64,000 nucleotides of DNA from Diadema setosum. Taxonomy: Eukaryota > Echinodermata > Echinoidea > Diadematoida > Diadematidae. The DNA is taken from contig NC_092706.1 in assembly GCF_964275005.1 (NCBI RefSeq), positions 25,764,942 through 25,828,941 on the forward strand. Direction: 5' to 3'. The notes under the pieces are model-generated. The model was not told the DNA's origin. It did no database searches and saw only the letters and a list, made by a program, of their open reading frames with translations. Positions 58,813 to 64,000 of the stretch are shown one piece after another (the stretch's first letter is position 1; each line of letters begins with the position of its first letter). Both the position numbers and the translations under genes were made by a program.

Positions 58813-61652
58813 CTATGAGACATTGTTAATCTACAACAACACTTTGAAGAATAATTTCTTCGTTTTATACCATATCATGTTGTAAACAGCTGACCAGGAT
58901 AAAATCTCCAACAGTGAACATTCAACTGTATTCATGTTGAGTATTCTTCACACAACATTGCACAGTGTGCATGGTGTGCTCATTACGGGGAATATCGTAG
59001 TCCCGCACGTGCACAGACAGGACAAATATTCTCTTCAATTACACAATTTATCCAGAACATCAACTCAAAAAGCAATTCCAAAAGACCATTGTAAACAAAG
59101 AGCATTATCCGTTGCACTTCACTGCATGGTCTTGGTATAAAATCAAAAGACGATTGGTTACTTTGAAATAAAGGTCTATTATGGATTAGATTCTCCCGGA
59201 CAGAATAGCTTTTCTAGTTTGAGTTGATCGACATCAAGCAATATTGTACAAAATTACGACTAGGTTGTTTCCTTTCACTATAGATTTTTTCTTTTTCTTT
59301 GCAGAAATTTGTTTTCATCATAGCAAAATCATCTCTTGATCTTGTGTAAATTATGACGCATTTACTGCTTTGAGCAACATGACTGTTTATCTTGTTACGT
59401 TGTCGTGTGACAATTCACTAAAAAAACTAATAACAGATCGTTTTATTATGATTATTCTATGGCAGGAGTGGAAACGTTTCTGGTTTTTCCCGCACATAAC
59501 AATTGCATACCTGAATATAAAAACGAGCGAAGTCCATTTCAGAAAATTTAGACAAAACAGAAATCATTCAATAATTTCCGTATGTTTTTAGTTTGTTTTT
59601 TTTTTCAATTAGTGGAATATTATTTATACAAATCTAAACGTAAAACATTCATTTGACTGAGTATCTATCTTTGCATGACTTCGTAGAGGGCATCCAATGA
59701 CCATATTCATATTTGGACTTATGTCGTTTTTATATTCAGGTATTCAAGACTTATTTCCATCAGTGAGACGGAAGAGTACAGCTAGCTACGGTACAAACCT
59801 GAAAGAACTCGATCGGACCTCGATAAGGAATTCGTCTTCGAGTCTTGACGATCAAGAATTTTGTCGAGATCCGACATCAGTGGCGAGAATTTCCCTCTCT
59901 CGAGTAATGCCTGCATGTTGGAGTACTCAATCACGTCTGACCCGTCTGTCGACCTCTGTTCAGTCTTTAAGATACAGACCGAAAACACATATATATGTAG
60001 ATTATATGATACACACCTATTATTAGGACCACTTTGTTTTGGATAACTCAGCCATTTCAGACAAGGCTTTCAAACATATTTTCATTTCCTTTTGGAATTG
60101 TATGCTCTTTTTTATTATTTTCATAAGTAGATTCTCATTATCTCACAAAAAAAAAAAAAAACCTCTTGAGTCTTGAAACTCTTACATATCTTTAATCTGG
60201 ATTCTTACATATTTTGTCATTCTGCCTTACATTGGCATGAGGAAGCAATTTAGATAACACGTAAGTATTCATTGTAGACGAGCAACGTCTTTTTGAGTAG
60301 GTCTATGTATATGCTGTATTCATATATAATATAGACACAACAGACAATATGTCATGTTAATGGACAAGTTCGCTTTCATAAACATGTGAATTGAGAGAAT
60401 GCAGAATTATTGATACAACACATCATTGAAAGTTTGGGGGAAATTGAACAATCCGTTCAAAAGTTATTAACTTTTGAAGCTCCAATGCCGCGATCTCTGG
60501 GTGAGAAGATATTACAGCTTGTTATTTCACATGATGTGTAAAACGATATAAAGCAAAATATGAAAAATAACATATTTGCATTTTTCTCGTATAACAAAAG
60601 AGCACTTGACTTGCCTCATTTTATGAGAGGCAGCAAGATAATATTACCCTAAACGTACTTTTGTGACAAGTGACAAGTCGAGGGAATGTGCACTTTTTAG
60701 AAAAAAAAAAATATTTTTGTAAAATTCTCCATTTTTCCTTACATTGTTCTACGCATGTGACATCTTAAACTGAGGTAGTCTTTTCATCCAGCAGTGACTG
60801 CATGGGAACTTCAAAAATTTGTAACTTTTGAAGGGACTCTCCGATTTTCCTCAAACCTTCATTTTAGCTGATGCGTTCTACTAATATCGCTGCATTCATT
60901 CAATCCACATGTATACGAAGGATCCTGGTGAACTTCTCCTTTAATTTTCGTTCTCATACCAATCCCCTTTTTATGAAAATCAAATATTGAAATGAGAGGA
61001 TTTTCAATATTCAATTTGGTTTGTATTTATATTATTGTAATTAATGTTACATAAAATAAATTGAATTTATATATATTATTCTAACATTGTATACACAATT
61101 GGTCCACTTTAAAGGTTTTCTGAAGATTTCATCTGGATGAGTCACCTGCGATCTAAGACTACTCCTTTGGTTGTCGCCTGGCCCGTCTCTGGCTCCTGAT
61201 ATATCTAGATTCTCGGGTACAGTTTTGAAAATGTGATCGCTTGGGCGCCAGGGTACGCTGGTCTGCTCAGTGGACGTCGAGGCCGGAAGCTCTGGCGAGG
61301 AATCTTCCGAGGACACGCTCCATATGCTGACACTGCTCCGCGTCTCAGCATCCCTGTAAACTCCACGCCAATCGGCAGAAGACCCGTCGATGGAGCTGAT
61401 AGGCACCACTCGGTTGACGTAGGTTTCCTCGGACATGGAAGGGTGTGGTAGGTTGGATTTCCCCTCCCCTTCGGAGTGTCTTTCTGTTGCTGTTAAGGCT
61501 TTCCGTGCTTCACAGGTCTCGCCGGTACACGCAGTTCTTTTCCCTGCGTGGGTGTCGGACCCCGATTTGGACCTTTGGCCGTGTTTCGCTTTCGCTTGCG
61601 CAGTGTTGGATCCGGGCAACATTTCCATGGAGACTGTGACAGCAAGAAGATT
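58448..61652 (-). CDS. unrecognised protein, probable receptor tail or soluble protein (possibly 5'-partial)
   Basis: Three minus-strand exons, 61652-61146, 59964-59799 and 58812-58448, join in phases 0 and 1. From the first in-frame ATG (61628, context tccATGGaa) they encode 337 residues. The sequence is hydrophilic, rich in Ser, Thr, Glu and Arg (for example SIWSVSSEDSSPELP), then has a possible helix NMQALLERGKF and a C-terminal part with FRPVIGGIPYETFP, HVYLGNTLPMTLSR and YRSYYEIDDIEPG. There is no signal peptide or membrane span in these exons. An in-frame stop lies just upstream of the first exon, so either translation starts at 61628 or an upstream exon splices in near 61652 (acceptor GACACAG) or 61633. 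The composition would suit a cytoplasmic tail. I do not recognise the family. Confidence 0.6.
59799..59964 (-). CDS. exon b of the unrecognised gene
   Basis: Acceptor CTTAAAG, 55 codons plus one base, donor GTTTGT (phase 1). Reads TEQRSTDGSDVIEYSNMQ onward with no stop. Confidence 0.55.
60025..60170. mobile_element. family D element, fragment
   Basis: One half of the family D palindrome (ggataactcagccatttcag). Lies in the intron between exons a and b. Confidence 0.6.
60362..60943. mobile_element. family A fold-back MITE, copy 4
   Basis: Starts ggacaagttcgctttcat and ends gaaggatcctggtgaact; same internal blocks as the other copies. In the intron between exons a and b. Confidence 0.8.
61146..61652 (-). 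CDS. exon a of the unrecognised gene
   Basis: Open frame ending RSSLRSQ before CAG|GTGACT, phase 0. The 5' limit is uncertain (61652, 61633 or a start codon at 61628). Confidence 0.55.
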
Positions 61653-62184
61653 CTGTGTCAATCAAAATTGTGATAAAAAGGAAAGCAAACGCAAACACCA
61701 TCATAGCAGTATGGCAGGCAGTATAGAAATATCAAATGGCCAATCGAAGCCAATGGTCGCCGTTATACAGCAACGCTTCGGAGAAAACACAAAATGGTGC
61801 ATACTATAAAGATGACAGGTCAACAAAAGAGGGGTCACTTTCCATACATCAATCATTACATATTGCTCTCTGAACATTGATAACACACTTATAAACCAAT
61901 ACAACAATCAATTCTCTACCTTGTCTCCTCATTTCTACACCTACTCGATGTCGATGTCTGTAGTAACTGATATTTTAAATGTTTCATGATAAATGTTTTA
62001 TGAGAAATGCACTTTCTATTCCTTTAGATACTGTTGTAGGCCTATTTCGTGAACCACGCGGGAGTATTACGAATGGAAATCAATGATCTACCAAGGCATA
62101 GAGCATTTAAACGTATGCTGACACATGATTATATGGGTAACCTCATTGGGCTCAGAGAAACCTTAGCGAAACAATTTGATGTAC

Positions 62185-62345
62185 AATGAATTGCTTGGGA
62201 TAAGAGGAGCTGTTGTGCATGGTTCAGTGAATAAGACAACCAGCAAGCAATCACAGGACATTTGTTCGAGTCCCATGGTAGCAGCTGTTTGTGACCGCGC
62301 CCAAGACACTTCATCATAAATGCCTAGCTCGTCTTTCAAAGGGGG
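62185..62345 (+). mobile_element. tRNA-derived SINE head
   Basis: gcatggttcagtgaat resembles an A box and ttgttcgagtcccatgg a B box about 45 bases on, followed by gcccaagacacttcatc and tgcctagctcgtc, a block common downstream of SINE heads. No recognisable tail. 61810-62180 and 62400-62820 show no gene. Confidence 0.6.
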
Positions 62346-62825
62346 TTCAATGCCGATGATCCTACGATTGCAAAAGAAATTGCAATATTCTCAACACAAG
62401 AAGAACAAAAAACAAACAAACAAACAAACAAAACGGACTCAGGCAATCTGCCTGTCGCATAATAAGCTATCTCATTTACTTATAGAATGATTTCATGAAC
62501 GAACCAGCTTTAATCTGTATGTTGGTATGAATTCGTTAAAGAGCCCTATATACTTGCAGATGAAGGCCTTACTTCCGCGTTGGTATATGTAGCCTAAGAA
62601 TGTAATTATTTTGGCTTTTTTTTTTCCAATCTTTCAAGCATGCGTCTTGCGTCGTACAATAAATCACGTCTTGCCACTCCTTCTGATGATAATTCTATAC
62701 CGATAGTCCTTGTGTTGGCTTGAATAACATTCTCCGATATTGCTTCACTGGGTTATTTGTCAGCTGAGTTGAGATGGAATCTATTTCAAGATTGGAACCG
62801 AGAACAACCTACCACCATGAATATT

Positions 62826-62837
62826 GTCATGACTATA

Positions 62838-62882
<45 letters not shown>

Positions 62883-63274
62883 ATATATTATTATGTTGAT
62901 TAGGATTTCCACGTGTTGGCAAGATAAAAAGATAAGTAACAAAACTGGAACAAAGTTCATGCTGTATTCACCAACGGTTTATTTCTGCACACAAATTTTC
63001 GAGCGTCTCGCCGCCCTTTCTCAAGTGTTGATACTGAGAGAACAATAACAAAATTAAGCCATAACAATATATTGCAACCGTAACACGGTTGCAATATACA
63101 CGGTTGCAATATATTGTTATGGCTTAATTTTGTAATTGTTCTCTCGGTATCAACACTTGAGAAAGGGCGGCGAGACGCTCGAAAATTTGTGTGCAGAAAT
63201 AAACCGTTGGTGAATACAGCATGAACTTTGTTCCAGTTTTGTTACTTATAAATATGCATATAGTCATGACAATG
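62826..63274. repeat. recent long hairpin, Penelope-like end sequence
   Basis: About 170 bp before 63080 reappears inverted at 63101-63274 with few changes (for example gagaaagggcggcgagacgc). Its outer flanks (gtcatgactatatgcata) are also inverted. The words cgaaaatttgtgtgcag and aaataaacc resemble the end of Penelope-like elements, but that family call is weak. Confidence 0.7.
62838..62876. repeat. (TA)n microsatellite
   Basis: TA run inside the left flank of the hairpin described next. Confidence 0.9.
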
Positions 63275-63800
63275 TCCAGTATCAGAGAAATGACGCGTGG
63301 ACGGTTGTTCATCGCCATTTTCCCCTCAAAGCTGTAGCAACATCATGTCCAGAAAGGCAATTCTTAAACGGCTTCTCATTTTTCGCACAGCGTTAAATGG
63401 GGGAAACCAGTTTCGCCACGACATGTACCCTATCAATTTTCTTTTTGTTTCTGCCTTTGTCTTAAAAAGAGCACAATAGGTAGTACAAGCATGGTACTTA
63501 AGCATAATACGTTTTAGACAAAGAGAAAGGTAAGAAGGGGGAGAGCTACAGAGAGGACAATTTCGATGGCTAGATACAAATAGGAGTAAGCATGGACGGT
63601 TCTACACGCAGCCTTTTTGAGTATAGTCTCACTCTCCAAGGTCGTCATTGTGCGCAGCTATCTGCGCATCTAAACAATCTCAGAGACGTTTATAGTCGAT
63701 ATCCCGTACCATGGCATGTCTGTTCTACCATCAAGATGTTTGAGCACTTCATGCGAGGGTGTTTAAAATATGATTTGTATAGTAGTGCTTGACACTTAAG
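63275..63800. other. no gene recognised
   Basis: Short open frames only; no domain, splice-supported exon or repeat family identified. Confidence 0.4.
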
Positions 63801-64000
63801 AGACAAAGTACACCTTCATAGACATGTGGGTTGAGTGAATGCAGCAATATTGGTAGAACACATCAATGAGAGTTTGAGGAAAATCAGACAATCCGTTCAA
63901 AAATTAGGAATTTGTAAAGTTTCTGCTCAGTCACTGCTGGATGAGAAGACTTCTATAGCTTGTGACGTCACATGTGTACAACGATGCAAAGAAAATATAA
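63801..64000. mobile_element. family A fold-back MITE, copy 5 (cut by window end)
   Basis: Starts gacaaagtacaccttcat and continues with cagtcactgctggatgagaa, matching the first half of the other copies. Confidence 0.8.

Noticed and set aside
61510-61704. Hydrophobic frame MMVFAFAFLFITILI as a membrane segment of the 58-61 kb gene
   Set aside because: It is in a different frame from the coding exon and overlaps its acceptor pyrimidine tract; no junction restores the frame convincingly.

Overview
The window is animal nuclear DNA: intron-rich, AT-rich, crowded with microsatellites and short fold-back transposons, with no prokaryote-like gene packing. The domain set (SRCR, WSC, sushi/CCP, kringle, EGF), the phase-1 exon shuffling and the style of the dispersed repeats suggest a marine deuterostome, most likely an echinoderm. 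That assignment is inference; no species is identified.

Layout. (1) 1-16022, plus strand: the 3' part of a single-pass membrane receptor. Visible exons encode an SRCR domain, a WSC-like domain, four CCP/sushi domains, a transmembrane helix, and one very long last exon. That exon encodes a ~975-residue cytoplasmic tail with about nine tandem ~57-residue units carrying YATV/YATA tyrosine motifs. (2) 16950-54455: a large, old, imperfect inverted duplication with arms 16950-33375 and 36765-54455 around a ~3.4 kb spacer. Each arm carries one copy of a small secreted-protein gene. The two genes run head to head: minus strand 32756-22194 and plus strand 37390-49860. Both read signal peptide, Ig-like segment, EGF, kringle, kringle, stop, with no protease. 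The arms also share a decayed exon that looks like a receptor tail. Many transposons sit in only one arm and so landed after the duplication. (3) 54456-64000: mostly repeats (LINE 3' end, a hAT-like element with an internal minisatellite, two tRNA-derived SINEs, a recent hairpin), plus a minus-strand gene of unknown family at about 61652-58448.

The exon models rest on GT/AG sites, on intron phases that agree from exon to exon, and, for the kringle pair, on conservation between the two arms. A functional link between the receptor and the secreted kringle proteins (for example in recognition or immunity) is only suggested by neighbourhood and domain types. The strongest observation is that only the plus-strand gene's first kringle keeps the residues of a canonical lysine-binding site, while its inverted twin has lost them.
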